A stretch of DNA of 64,000 nucleotides from an uncultured Clostridia bacterium (GTDB lineage: Bacteria; Bacillota; Clostridia; Christensenellales; Borkfalkiaceae), in assembly GCA_944342025.1 (NCBI GenBank), contig CALVMD010000003.1, positions 62,001-126,000 of the forward strand, written 5' to 3'. The notes under the pieces are model-generated. The model had not been told where the DNA came from and searched no databases. It saw only the letters and a program-made list of their open reading frames with translations. The translations under genes and the position numbers were made by a program. Shown in pieces: positions 43,407-52,155 of the stretch. Position 1 is the first letter of the stretch; each line of letters begins with the position of its first letter.

Positions 43407-46031
43407 ATGGAAATGCAAAAGACTTATAACCCGAAAGATTTTGAAGACAGACTTTACAAGGAGTGGACGGATAAAAATTATTTCCGCGCGGAGGCAGATC
43501 CTTCCAAAATTCCGTTTACCATCGTCATACCGCCCCCCAACATCACGGGGCAGCTCCATCTCGGGCATGCGTTGGACAATACGATCATCGACGCGCTCAT
43601 CCGTTTCAAGAGGATGCAGGGGTATTCCGCGCTGTATCTTCCCGGGTGCGACCACGCGTCCATCGCGACCGAGGTCAAGATCGTCGAGCAGATGAAAAAA
43701 GAAGGCCTCACCAAGCAGGATATCGGCAGGGAAGAATTTTTGCGCCGTGCCTGGGACTGGAAGGAAAAATACGGCGGGCGCATCGTCGAGCAGCTCAAAA
43801 AGATGGGCGTTTCCGCAGACTGGTCCCGACTTGCGTTCACGATGGACGAGCGCTGTTCCAAAGCGGTCAGAGAGGTGTTCGTCAATCTTTATGAAAAGGG
43901 GCTGATCTATCGCGGCGACCGAATCATCAACTGGTGTCCGAGTTGCAAGACGGCGCTTTCCGATGCAGAAGTGGAGTACAGTGAAGACGCGTCTTATTTC
44001 TGGCATCTCAGATATCCCGTAAAAGATAGTGACGAATTTATCGTCGTTGCGACGACTCGTCCCGAAACGATGCTCGGCGATACCGCCGTTGCGGTCAACC
44101 CGAAAGACAAGCGTTACGAACACATGGTGGGCAAGACGCTCGTTTTGCCCCTTGTCGGCAGGGAGATTCCCGTCGTTGCGGACGATTACGTCGACATGGA
44201 GTTTGGTTCCGGCGCCGTCAAAATCACGCCCGCGCACGATCCTAACGATTTCGAAGTGGGGCTCCGTCATGCGCTGGAAGTCATCCGCGTGATGAACGAC
44301 GACGGCACGATGAACGAAAATGCAGGGGCTGCCTATGAAGGGATGGATCGTTTTGCTGCGCGCGAAAAGATCGTGGAGGATCTGAAAGCCTGCGGTGCGC
44401 TTGTCAAGATCGAGCCGCACGCGCACAATGTCGGGCATTGCTACCGCTGTCACAGCACGGTAGAGCCGATCGTCTCCAAGCAGTGGTTCGTCAAAATGGC
44501 GCCGCTTGCAAAGCCCGCGATCGACGCTGTTGTGCGCAACAAGATCCATTTCACGCCCGAACGCTTTTCCAAAGTTTATTATAACTGGATGGAAGGGATC
44601 AAAGACTGGTGTATTTCCCGCCAGCTTTGGTGGGGGCACCGCATCCCCGTCTGGTATTGCGAAGACTGCGGCGAGACGATCGCCTCCAAGGCCGATCCTG
44701 CCGAATGCCCGCATTGCCACGGTGCGCACCTCAAACAGGACGAGGATGTTTTGGACACTTGGTTCTCTTCCGCCCTTTGGCCTTTCTCCACGCTCGGTTA
44801 TCCGGATAAGACGGAAGATCTCGATTATTTCTATCCGACGGACGTGCTTTCCTGCGGATATGACATCATCTTTTTCTGGGTCGCCAGGATGATCTTTTCG
44901 GGCATCGAACATACGGGCAAAGTTCCGTTCCGCGACGTCCTTTTGCACGGCATCGTGCGCGATGAGCAGGGGAGAAAGATGTCCAAGTCGCTCGGCAACG
45001 GCATCGACCCTCTCGAAGTCATCGACGAATACGGTGCGGATTCGCTGCGTTTTGCGCTGATTTCGGGCGTTGCGCCCGGCAACGACAGCCGTTACAGCCG
45101 TTCTAAAGTCGAGGCGATGCGCAATTTCATGAACAAGATCTGGAATGCGTCGCGCTTTGTCATCATGAATGCCGAAGGCGAGATCGTTCCCGATATAAAG
45201 GATGTAAAACTTTCTCCGGCGGACAAATGGATCGTGTCGCGTTTGGAGAGCTGCATCAAAGAAGTTACGCTGAACATGGGCAAATTCGAACTCGGTATCG
45301 CCGCAGGTGCGCTGTATGACTTTATGTGGAGCGATTTCTGCGACTGGTATATCGAGCTGAGCAAAGCGCCTTTGTACGGCGATTCGCCCGAGAAAAAGCG
45401 TACGGCGCTCGCCGTTTTGTGTTTCGTATTGGAAAACGCGCTCAAACTTCTGCATCCCTTTATCCCGTTTATCACCGAAGAGATCTATCAGAACTTGCCC
45501 AACACTTCCGGCAGCATCATGGTGTCTGATTTTCCCCGCTATAATTCGAAGCTCGCTTATAAAAAAGAAGCAAAGGCTTTCATAGGGATCATGGACATCA
45601 TCAAGACGGTGCGCAATATGAAAACATCCGTCAATTGCCCTCCGTCCAAAAAAGTCAAACTGTTCATTGCGGCGCAAAATAAGAGATTGATCACTGCCAA
45701 TTCCGGTGCGATCTCAAAACTTGCGGGCGTGAGCGGCATAGCATTCGTCGAGAGCGCTGCCGACGTCGGAGAAAAAGTACTGTCTCAGGTCACGGAAAGC
45801 TGTACTGTTTTCGTGCCGCTCGGCGAGCTGGTCGATCTTGCGAAAGAAAAGGAGAGATTGACTGCCGAACTCGAACGAGTGGAAGGGGAGATCCGTCGTG
45901 CAGACGGGAAATTGCAAAACCGCGGATTTATCGAAAAGGCGCCCAAAAACCTTGTTGAGGCAGAGCGCGCAAAGCGGGATAAATTTATCGAGATGAAACA
46001 AAAGATCGAGGCGCAGATCAAGGAACTCTGA
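43407..46031 (+). CDS. valS: Valyl-tRNA synthetase
   Basis: 874 residues. Class I signatures PPPNITGQLHLGHALD (HIGH region) and GRKMSKSLGNG (KMSKS). The editing domain has TTRPETMLGDTAVAV and DYVDMEFGSGAVKITPAHDPND. Two cysteine pairs (CEDCGE, CPHCHG) sit in the zinc-like insertion. A C-terminal coiled-coil arm (LAKEKERLTAELERVEGEIRRAD) is typical of ValRS. The ATG at 43407 is chosen after GAGAGG. Charges tRNA-Val. Monocistronic. Confidence 0.97.
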   Translation: MEMQKTYNPKDFEDRLYKEWTDKNYFRAEADPSKIPFTIVIPPPNITGQLHLGHALDNTIIDALIRFKRMQGYSALYLPGCDHASIATEVKIVEQMKKEGLTKQDIGREEFLRRAWDWKEKYGGRIVEQLKKMGVSADWSRLAFTMDERCSKAVREVFVNLYEKGLIYRGDRIINWCPSCKTALSDAEVEYSEDASYFWHLRYPVKDSDEFIVVATTRPETMLGDTAVAVNPKDKRYEHMVGKTLVLPLVGREIPVVADDYVDMEFGSGAVKITPAHDPNDFEVGLRHALEVIRVMNDDGTMNENAGAAYEGMDRFAAREKIVEDLKACGALVKIEPHAHNVGHCYRCHSTVEPIVSKQWFVKMAPLAKPAIDAVVRNKIHFTPERFSKVYYNWMEGIKDWCISRQLWWGHRIPVWYCEDCGETIASKADPAECPHCHGAHLKQDEDVLDTWFSSALWPFSTLGYPDKTEDLDYFYPTDVLSCGYDIIFFWVARMIFSGIEHTGKVPFRDVLLHGIVRDEQGRKMSKSLGNGIDPLEVIDEYGADSLRFALISGVAPGNDSRYSRSKVEAMRNFMNKIWNASRFVIMNAEGEIVPDIKDVKLSPADKWIVSRLESCIKEVTLNMGKFELGIAAGALYDFMWSDFCDWYIELSKAPLYGDSPEKKRTALAVLCFVLENALKLLHPFIPFITEEIYQNLPNTSGSIMVSDFPRYNSKLAYKKEAKAFIGIMDIIKTVRNMKTSVNCPPSKKVKLFIAAQNKRLITANSGAISKLAGVSGIAFVESAADVGEKVLSQVTESCTVFVPLGELVDLAKEKERLTAELERVEGEIRRADGKLQNRGFIEKAPKNLVEAERAKRDKFIEMKQKIEAQIKEL

Positions 46032-46035
46032 CAAC

Positions 46036-46066
46036 AAAAAGCGGGAGCGGCGCTCCCGCTTTTCTT
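46036..46066 (+). terminator. Terminator of valS
   Basis: AAAAGCGGGAGCG/CGCTCCCGCTTTT hairpin followed by a T-rich tract. Confidence 0.85.
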
Positions 46067-46082
46067 TCCCGCCGAGACATGC

Positions 46083-46204
46083 AAAAAAGAAGAACGGCGC
46101 ATCTCGCGACGCGCCGTTCTCCTAAAACAAATGAGAAAAAATATGGGTAGTGAGTATGAGCTGTATGTAACAGAAAGGCGAGATGCAACAGTCCCGCACT
46201 TTCT
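46083..46204 (-). ncRNA. Orphan small RNA of about 120 nt
   Basis: It is bounded by a near-consensus promoter and an intrinsic terminator on the minus strand, with no coding frame and no gene downstream that it could lead into (valS is convergent). The 5' half forms a 12-bp stem with one bulged U (AGAAAG-U-GCGGGA with TCTCGCCTTTCT), followed by a single-stranded CA-rich stretch and the terminator stem AGAACGGCGC/GCGCCGTTCT ending in TCTTCTTTTTT. It does not match 6S, SRP, tmRNA or RNase P sequence features I know. Confidence 0.6.
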
Positions 46205-46210
46205 GAATTC

Positions 46211-46239
46211 ATTATATCCTTTTTCAGAAAATAAGTCAA
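46211..46239 (-). promoter_or_regulatory. Promoter of the orphan small RNA
   Basis: Minus-strand TTGACT (46234-46239), 17-nt spacer, TATAAT (46211-46216). Confidence 0.72.
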
Positions 46240-46346
46240 GCGTCTGGTCAAAAAAGTTTCATGCTTTCGCAAAATCGTTTTCCGTTATTGCGAAGACGTA
46301 TGCCTCATTTTGTTCTCAAACGACAATTTTTGCAGGAGTAAAATAA

Positions 46347-46832
46347 ATGTTTCATATTGTTTTGGTAGAGCCGGAGATCCCGCAGAATACGGGAAACATC
46401 GTGCGCACCTGTGCGGCGACGGGATGCAAACTGCATCTTATTCGTCCGCTCGGTTTTGAGGTCTCGGACAAATATCTGAAAAGGGCGGGGTTGGACTATT
46501 GGCACTTTGTAGATATATCTTATTACGATTCGATCGGCGATCTGTTTTCCGAATACCCCCGCGCAAAGTATCATTTTTTTACGACGAAAGCGCCGAGGGG
46601 ATACGCGGAGGCGGAATATGAGGAAGGTGATTTTCTTGTTTTCGGCAAGGAGACGCAGGGGCTTCCCGAATCTCTTCTGAAAGAGCGTTACGGCGAATGC
46701 GTCCGCATTCCCATGATCGGGGAGATCCGTTCGCTGAATCTTTCCAATTCGGTGGCGATCGCCGTATACGAGGCGTGGAGACAGAATGGTTTTGCGGGCG
46801 GAAAAAGAGAGGGAAAACCTCGGACATTTTAA
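46347..46832 (+). CDS. trmL: tRNA (cytidine/uridine-34-2'-O)-methyltransferase
   Basis: 161 residues, SPOUT fold. HIVLVEPEIPQNTGNIVRTCAATG at the start, LVFGKETQGLP and the knotted C-terminus RIPMIGEIRSLNLSNSVAIAVYEAWRQ are the TrmL signature. It methylates the wobble ribose of tRNA-Leu isoacceptors using SAM. Upstream Shine-Dalgarno GCAGGAG. Located between the small RNA locus and pgk. Confidence 0.94.
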   Translation: MFHIVLVEPEIPQNTGNIVRTCAATGCKLHLIRPLGFEVSDKYLKRAGLDYWHFVDISYYDSIGDLFSEYPRAKYHFFTTKAPRGYAEAEYEEGDFLVFGKETQGLPESLLKERYGECVRIPMIGEIRSLNLSNSVAIAVYEAWRQNGFAGGKREGKPRTF

Positions 46833-46876
46833 GCGTGATTCGCTGTTTTCATCTGCGGAAAAGGTGCGGTCAATCA

Positions 46877-46905
46877 TTGACAAAATCGGAAAAAAAGTAT
46901 ATCAT
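46877..46905 (+). promoter_or_regulatory. Promoter of pgk
   Basis: TTGACA (46877-46882), 17-nt spacer, TATCAT (46900-46905). Confidence 0.7.
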
Positions 46906-46943
46906 AATAACAGGGTAAAAATTAAACCAAAGGAGATAAGGTT

Positions 46944-48263
46944 ATGAACAAAAAGTCTATTACCGATGTCGATGTAAAAGGCAAAAGAGTTCTCGTCCGC
47001 TGCGATTTCAACGTCCCGATGAAGGACGGCAAGATCACCGACGAAAACCGTATCATGGGGGCTTTGCCGACCATCAAATATCTGATGGAGCACGGCGCTA
47101 AGGTCGTTCTTTGCTCGCATATGGGCAAGCCGCACAATGTGTTCGACACAAAAGTCAAGCTCAATAAAAAGGAGAAAAAAGCCGTCGAGGCTCTTTCTGC
47201 CGATGAACAGACGAAGGCGACCGAAGAATATATCGAAAAGGCTAAGAAGAACGATCCCGTCAAACTGACGCTCAAACCGGTCGCGGACAGGCTCAACGAG
47301 CTGCTCGGCGGCAAAGTGACCTTTGCGAAAGACGTTACGGGACCCGAGGCCGAGGCAAAAGTCGCCGCCTGCAAAGAGGGCGAGTGTGTTCTTTTGGAGA
47401 ACCTGCGCTTTTATGCCGGGGAAGAAGGAAAGGATCTCGATTTCTGCAAAAAGCTCGCTTCTTACTGCGACATCTATGTGAACGACGCATTCGGTACGGC
47501 GCACCGTTCGCACGCGTCTACGGCGGCGATCGTGGAATACGGATTGGTCAAAACGGCGGTCTGCGGATTCCTTATCCAAAAAGAACTGGAAGTTATGGCA
47601 GACAGTCTCGAACATCCCGTCCGCCCCTTCGTTGCGGTGCTTGGCGGCGCAAAGGTTGCGGACAAGCTCAACGTCATTTCCAATCTCTTGAATAAATGCG
47701 ATACGCTCATCATCGGCGGCGGCATGGCGTATACTTTCCTCAAAGCGGAAGGGTATGAGATCGGCAAATCGCTCGTCGATGACGAAAAACTCGGTTATTG
47801 CAAAGACATGATGCAAAAAGCTAAGGATATGGGCAAGAAACTGCTTCTGCCGATCGATACGGTCATCGCGAAAGATTTCCCGAACCCGATCGATGCGCCC
47901 ATCGATGTCAAGACGGTAAAGGTGGACGCGATCCCCGCAGACATGGAAGGCCTCGACATCGGAGAGGAGACGAGAAAATTATTTGCCGACGCGATCAAGG
48001 GCGCCAAGACGGTCATCTGGAACGGACCGATGGGCGTGTTTGAAAACCCGATTCTGGCAAAGGGCACGATCGCGATCGCCGAGGCGATGGCAGAGGCGAA
48101 AGACGCTACCACGATCATCGGCGGCGGCGACAGCGCGGCGGCGGTGCAGCAACTCGGATTTGCCGACAAAATGACCCATATTTCTACGGGCGGCGGCGCG
48201 TCTTTGGAGTTGTTCGAAGGAAAGGTCCTTCCCGGCATTGCCTGCCTCAACGACAAGGACTGA
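46944..48263 (+). CDS. pgk: Phosphoglycerate kinase with an internal lysine-rich insertion
   Basis: 439 residues, against about 395 typically. [44 protein letters not shown] and the nucleotide loop [13 protein letters not shown] are normal. The extra length is mostly between SHMGKP (58-63) and [10 protein letters not shown] (108-117). Most bacteria have about ten residues there, this one about 44, rich in Lys and Glu. Glycolytic ATP-forming step. A hairpin separates it from tpiA, which follows by 110 bases. Confidence 0.95.
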   Translation: MNKKSITDVDVKGKRVLVRCDFNVPMKDGKITDENRIMGALPTIKYLMEHGAKVVLCSHMGKPHNVFDTKVKLNKKEKKAVEALSADEQTKATEEYIEKAKKNDPVKLTLKPVADRLNELLGGKVTFAKDVTGPEAEAKVAACKEGECVLLENLRFYAGEEGKDLDFCKKLASYCDIYVNDAFGTAHRSHASTAAIVEYGLVKTAVCGFLIQKELEVMADSLEHPVRPFVAVLGGAKVADKLNVISNLLNKCDTLIIGGGMAYTFLKAEGYEIGKSLVDDEKLGYCKDMMQKAKDMGKKLLLPIDTVIAKDFPNPIDAPIDVKTVKVDAIPADMEGLDIGEETRKLFADAIKGAKTVIWNGPMGVFENPILAKGTIAIAEAMAEAKDATTIIGGGDSAAAVQQLGFADKMTHISTGGGASLELFEGKVLPGIACLNDKD

Positions 48264-48288
48264 AAGTCATAATTTGATGAAGTATTCC

Positions 48289-48319
48289 GAAAGAGCGGAG
48301 CTTTGTGTTCCGCTCTTTC
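48289..48319 (+). promoter_or_regulatory. Hairpin between pgk and tpiA
   Basis: GAAAGAGCGGA (48289-48299) pairs with TCCGCTCTTTC (48309-48319). Only a weak T tract follows, so it may allow partial read-through into tpiA. Confidence 0.6.
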
Positions 48320-48373
48320 TGTGAGTGCTTTAAGTGAACGATTATCCGGATTAAAGGACAAAAGGATCAGAAA

Positions 48374-49120
48374 ATGAGAAGACCGATCATTGCAGGTAAT
48401 TGGAAAATGAATATGACGTCCGCGCAGGGCGTTCGGCTTGTTGAAGAACTCAAACCGCTCGTAGCGGACGCGGATTGCGACGTTGCGGTGTGTGTTCCGT
48501 TTACGGACATTCCCGCTGTATCTGCGGCGCTCATGGGGAGCAATATCCGATTGGGCGCACAAAACGTGCATTTTGCCGAGAATGGGGCTTATACGGGAGA
48601 GATCTCTGCGCAGATGCTCAAAGAGTTCGGCGTGGAATACGTCATCGTGGGACACAGCGAGCGCCGTCGGATGTTCGACGATACGGATGAGGTTGTCAAT
48701 ATGCGCATGCATGCGGCGCTTGCGGCCGGAATGACTCCCATCGTTTGCCTGGGCGAAACGCTCGAGCAGCGCGAAGGCGGAGAGACGGAGAGATGCCTGT
48801 CTTATCAAGTAGAGCATAGCCTCAAAGGCTTGGACGATGTGTCCAAGATCGTGATTGCTTATGAACCGATTTGGGCGATCGGGACCGGGCGCACGGCTAC
48901 GGCGCAGCAGGCAAACGATACGATTGCGTATATCCGCAAAAAGTGCGCAGAGGTATTCTGTCCAAAGTGTGCGGAAAAAGTCCGCATTCAGTATGGCGGC
49001 AGCATGAACGCGGGTAATTGCAAGGAGCTGATGGCGATGCCGGAGATTGACGGGGGGTTGATCGGCGGTGCATCGCTGAAAGCTGCTGATTTCGCCGCGA
49101 TCGTGAGATACAATAAATAA
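48374..49120 (+). CDS. tpiA: Triosephosphate isomerase
   Basis: 248 residues. N-terminal AGNWKMNM (Lys), VGHSERRRMF (catalytic His), AYEPIWAIGTGRTAT (catalytic Glu and start of loop 6) and the phosphate loop GGSMNAGN, GGLIGGASL are complete. Interconverts the two triose phosphates. AAAGGA upstream. Terminated by a strong hairpin. Confidence 0.97.
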   Translation: MRRPIIAGNWKMNMTSAQGVRLVEELKPLVADADCDVAVCVPFTDIPAVSAALMGSNIRLGAQNVHFAENGAYTGEISAQMLKEFGVEYVIVGHSERRRMFDDTDEVVNMRMHAALAAGMTPIVCLGETLEQREGGETERCLSYQVEHSLKGLDDVSKIVIAYEPIWAIGTGRTATAQQANDTIAYIRKKCAEVFCPKCAEKVRIQYGGSMNAGNCKELMAMPEIDGGLIGGASLKAADFAAIVRYNK

Positions 49121-49141
49121 CGGCGTCGTTTATGCTAAATT

Positions 49142-49174
49142 AAAAAAGAGACCGAAAATTCGGTCTCTTTTTTA
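49142..49174 (+). terminator. Terminator of tpiA
   Basis: AAAAAAGAGACCG-AAAATT-CGGTCTCTTTTTT, long T-run. Confidence 0.92.
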
Positions 49175-49330
49175 ATTTCAAATATATTTGATCGGCAAAA
49201 ATATCAATAAAAAAAATAGTTTTCGTCGTTAATGATAAGGGTATGCCGAATTAAGGGGCGCGGGACAGAAAACGGGGCGCACGCAGAAATTTTCGGTGCG
49301 CCGCGTCTCTTGATGCAAAACCGGTAAAAA

Positions 49331-49654
49331 TTATTTGTTTTCTACGTAAGCGTGTACTGCTTTTACGAGGAATGTCTGTTCGGATTTGCTGAGTTTGCTG
49401 AAATCCACATAGAAGTTTTGCAAGGTTTTATTATCCGTATAGACGTAATTGTTTTCGCTGTCGGATTTGCCGAGCAAATAATCGATGGATGCATTGAAAA
49501 GATTGGAGATTTCGATGACCTGTTCAAAAGTAGGACGGGATCTGCCGATCTCCCAACTGCTCACCGTCGACTGCTTGACGCCGAGTTTTTCGGCGAGTTC
49601 GCACTGAGTGGTGCCGTTTTCTTTTCTGAGGGTTTTCAAAATTTTGGCAAACAT
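49331..49654 (-). CDS. XRE-family transcriptional regulator
   Basis: 107 residues. The helix-turn-helix is LRKENGTTQCELAEKLGVKQSTVSSWEIGRSRPTFEQVIEISNLFNASIDYLLG, Cro/C1-type. A C-terminal tail of about 35 residues ends in FSKLSKSEQTFLVKAVHAYVENK. The start MFAKILKTL is preferred although its GAGAG Shine-Dalgarno is weak. An in-frame ATG 27 codons upstream has none. A promoter about 250 bases upstream leaves a long leader. Target unknown. Confidence 0.85.
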   Translation of the reverse strand: MFAKILKTLRKENGTTQCELAEKLGVKQSTVSSWEIGRSRPTFEQVIEISNLFNASIDYLLGKSDSENNYVYTDNKTLQNFYVDFSKLSKSEQTFLVKAVHAYVENK

Positions 49655-49910
49655 AAAAGTACTCTCACGCGATACGTAAATTTTGAAGAATAACTCCAAT
49701 ATATCGGTGACCATTTGCAGATTAGAAGGATGCATTCATTTTCGGCGCAGCTTCAAGCTAAGTAAAAAACTGCCGAATCGTTTTAATGGCCGACGATTGT
49801 AGCGGTTCAGCCATTCAAACGCATAGCGGCAGCTCAAAAGGCTGACCGAATGTTCTACCCAACATTCGAACGCGATGATCGTTAATTTTTCCCATATGTT
49901 TGTTTCATAC

Positions 49911-49939
49911 ATCATAACACTTCGGATAACTTTTGTCAA
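49911..49939 (-). promoter_or_regulatory. Promoter of the XRE regulator transcript
   Basis: Minus-strand TTGACA (49934-49939), 17-nt spacer, TATGAT (49911-49916). Transcription would begin near 49904. The 250 bases down to the XRE start contain an open frame whose only ATGs lie inside this -10 box, so it is probably untranslated leader. Confidence 0.7.
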
Positions 49940-50046
49940 GCAATTTTTCAAATGTTTATTTTGGTGCATAAATGGGCTATGATAACGTTTTGCTATCCGA
50001 AAAACGTCAAAAATTATCAGGTCTGAAAAAAAAGGTATTTACCCGC

Positions 50047-50075
50047 TTGCAAATTGTTTTACAATCATATATAAT
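50047..50075 (+). promoter_or_regulatory. Promoter of gpmI
   Basis: TTGCAA (50047-50052), 17-nt spacer, TATAAT (50070-50075). It excludes the longer in-frame start at 49972. Confidence 0.75.
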
Positions 50076-50109
50076 ATTGCTTGGAAATGAAACAAAGAGG
50101 TGTACAGCG

Positions 50110-51648
50110 ATGAAAAAACCCTATGCAATCATTATCATGGACGGATATGGGATCAATCCGGATAAGAAAGGCAATGCGATCGAATTGGAAGGCAGTCCCA
50201 ACGTCAAAAGATACGAAAAAGAATATCCATCTTCACAGCTTGGCGCCAGTGGAATGAGCGTAGGCCTTCCCGACGGTCAGATGGGAAATTCAGAAGTCGG
50301 GCATCTCAATATGGGAGCGGGCCGCATCGTGTATCAGGAGCTTACAAAGATCACCAAAGAAATACAAGACGGAGAATTTTTTAAAAACGAGGCTCTTCTC
50401 GGCGCGATGGAGAATGCCAAAAAGAACGGCAAAAAGCTGCATATCTGGGGGCTTTGTTCGGACGGCGGTGTTCACAGCCATAATACCCATCTGTATGCGC
50501 TCTTAAAAATGTGCAAAGACGAAGGTTTGTCCGACGCTTATGTGCATTGCTTTATGGACGGCAGAGACGTGTCTCCCACTTCGGGTGCAGGTTTTGTCCG
50601 CGCATTGCAGGAGGAGATGGCCGGGCTCGGTTTCGGCACTGTCGCTTCGGTCTGCGGGCGTTATTATGCAATGGATCGGGACAATCGTTGGGAGCGCGTC
50701 GTTAAGGCGTACGAAATGCTCACGCTAGGCAACGGTGTGCAGGCGGCGGACGCGGCTGAGGCGATCGAGGAATCGTATAAGAATGACGTGACGGACGAAT
50801 TCATTCTTCCGACAAACGTCGTGAAAGACGGAAAGCCCGTGGCGCTCGTGGAAGAAGGGGACAGCGTTATTTTCTTCAATTTCCGTCCCGACCGCGCCAG
50901 GGAGATCACCCGCGCTTTCACAGAACCCGAGTTTGACGGCTTTGAGCGGAAGACGGGTTACCTTGCGCCTTATTATGTATGCTTTACGCAATACGACGCG
51001 ACTTTTTCGCATGTGCATGTCGCATTCAAGCCGCAGAGTCTGAAAAATACGCTCGGTGAATATCTTTCTTCCCTCGGCAAAAAGCAGCTGCGCATTGCCG
51101 AGACGGAAAAATATGCGCACGTCACCTTCTTTTTCAACGGCGGCGTAGAGGCGCCCAACCCGAACGAAGTGCGCGTGCTGATCCCTTCTCCGAAGGTCGC
51201 GACGTACGATCTGAAACCGGAGATGAGCGCATACGAGGTGACGGATAAAGTGCTCGAACAGCTTTCGACGGGCGAATACGACGCGATGATCCTGAATTTT
51301 GCCAACTGCGACATGGTTGGACATACGGGCGTTTTAGAGGCGGCGGAAAAGGCCGTCGCCGCGGTGGACGAATGCGTGGACAAGGTATTAAAGAAGATCC
51401 TCGAAATGAGCGGCGGCGCCCTTTTGACGGCGGATCACGGCAATGCGGACAGGATGATCGCGGAAGACGGGTCTCCCTTCACCGCGCATACGACCAATCC
51501 CGTTCCCGTGGTGCTCGTTTGCGACGCACTCAAAAACGTTAAGCTGCGCGACGGCGGCGTGCTTGCCGATCTTGCGCCCACGCTTCTCGACATGATGGGG
51601 TTGCCCGTTCCCGCAGAGATGACGGGCAAGAGCCTGATCGTAAAGTAA
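50110..51648 (+). CDS. gpmI: Phosphoglycerate mutase, cofactor-independent
   Basis: 512 residues. Alkaline-phosphatase-superfamily metal site: IIMDGYG (Asp), the phosphoserine S61 in GNSEVGHLNMG, FRPDRAREI, NFANCDMVGHTG and TADHGNADRM. Interconverts 3- and 2-phosphoglycerate with manganese and no bisphosphoglycerate. AAGAGGTG precedes the ATG at 50110. Confidence 0.97.
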   Translation: MKKPYAIIIMDGYGINPDKKGNAIELEGSPNVKRYEKEYPSSQLGASGMSVGLPDGQMGNSEVGHLNMGAGRIVYQELTKITKEIQDGEFFKNEALLGAMENAKKNGKKLHIWGLCSDGGVHSHNTHLYALLKMCKDEGLSDAYVHCFMDGRDVSPTSGAGFVRALQEEMAGLGFGTVASVCGRYYAMDRDNRWERVVKAYEMLTLGNGVQAADAAEAIEESYKNDVTDEFILPTNVVKDGKPVALVEEGDSVIFFNFRPDRAREITRAFTEPEFDGFERKTGYLAPYYVCFTQYDATFSHVHVAFKPQSLKNTLGEYLSSLGKKQLRIAETEKYAHVTFFFNGGVEAPNPNEVRVLIPSPKVATYDLKPEMSAYEVTDKVLEQLSTGEYDAMILNFANCDMVGHTGVLEAAEKAVAAVDECVDKVLKKILEMSGGALLTADHGNADRMIAEDGSPFTAHTTNPVPVVLVCDALKNVKLRDGGVLADLAPTLLDMMGLPVPAEMTGKSLIVK

Positions 51649-51694
51649 AATCGCGTAAAAGGCAAAAAATATACGGCTCGGCGCATAAAAACGG

Positions 51695-51723
51695 TTGAAA
51701 TATTTTTTGCGATATGCTATACT
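51695..51723 (+). promoter_or_regulatory. Promoter of secG
   Basis: TTGAAA (51695-51700), 17-nt spacer, TATACT (51718-51723). The spacer is nearly the same as that of the fucO promoter at 22345. Confidence 0.75.
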
Positions 51724-51761
51724 ATACAAGAATTTGTTAAAAATATTTTGGAGAAATACAA

Positions 51762-52073
51762 ATGCCCGACATGATGTCTTTTATGGCAAACTTATTGGCG
51801 CCGTTAGACGATTATAATCCCTATGCGATAGCCAGATTCGTTCTTTTGCTCGTGATGCTGGTCGCGTCCGTTGTCGCGATCATCATTGTCCTCGTGCAGC
51901 CCGGCAACTCTACGGGTATCGACGCGTTGGGCGGTTCCAGCGAGACCTTTTTCGGCAAAAACAAAGGCAGGTCTTTGGAGAGCAAAATGAAGAGGTGGAC
52001 GGTCATTTCCCTGATCGTTCTCGCGGTCCTCGCGATCGCATTTTATATCCTGCAGATCGGTGTAGGGGCTTGA
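51762..52073 (+). CDS. secG: Protein translocase subunit SecG
   Basis: 103 residues. Two membrane segments (about 25-47 and 80-100) flank the conserved cytoplasmic loop VLVQPGNSTGIDALGGSSETFFGKNKGRS. N-terminal extension of about 20 residues compared with short SecG. Accessory to SecYE in protein export. Followed by rnr 82 bases downstream; secG-rnr-smpB is a common Bacillota order. Confidence 0.92.
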   Translation: MPDMMSFMANLLAPLDDYNPYAIARFVLLLVMLVASVVAIIIVLVQPGNSTGIDALGGSSETFFGKNKGRSLESKMKRWTVISLIVLAVLAIAFYILQIGVGA

Positions 52074-52155
52074 CCGGGGTTTCGGAAAGATCGTATGAGA
52101 CGGCAATTCGCAAGAATCGCCGTCTCTTTATTTTTGTCTTGCAAGGAGAATGCTT

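Noticed and set aside
43065..45677. 870-codon open frame antisense to valS
   Set aside because: It mirrors the valS coding region in a GC-rich genome; no ribosome binding site or family motif, and valS on the other strand is certain.
49736..49969. Small protein gene upstream of the XRE regulator
   Set aside because: Its start codons fall upstream of, or inside, the -10 box of the only good promoter, and there is no ribosome binding site.
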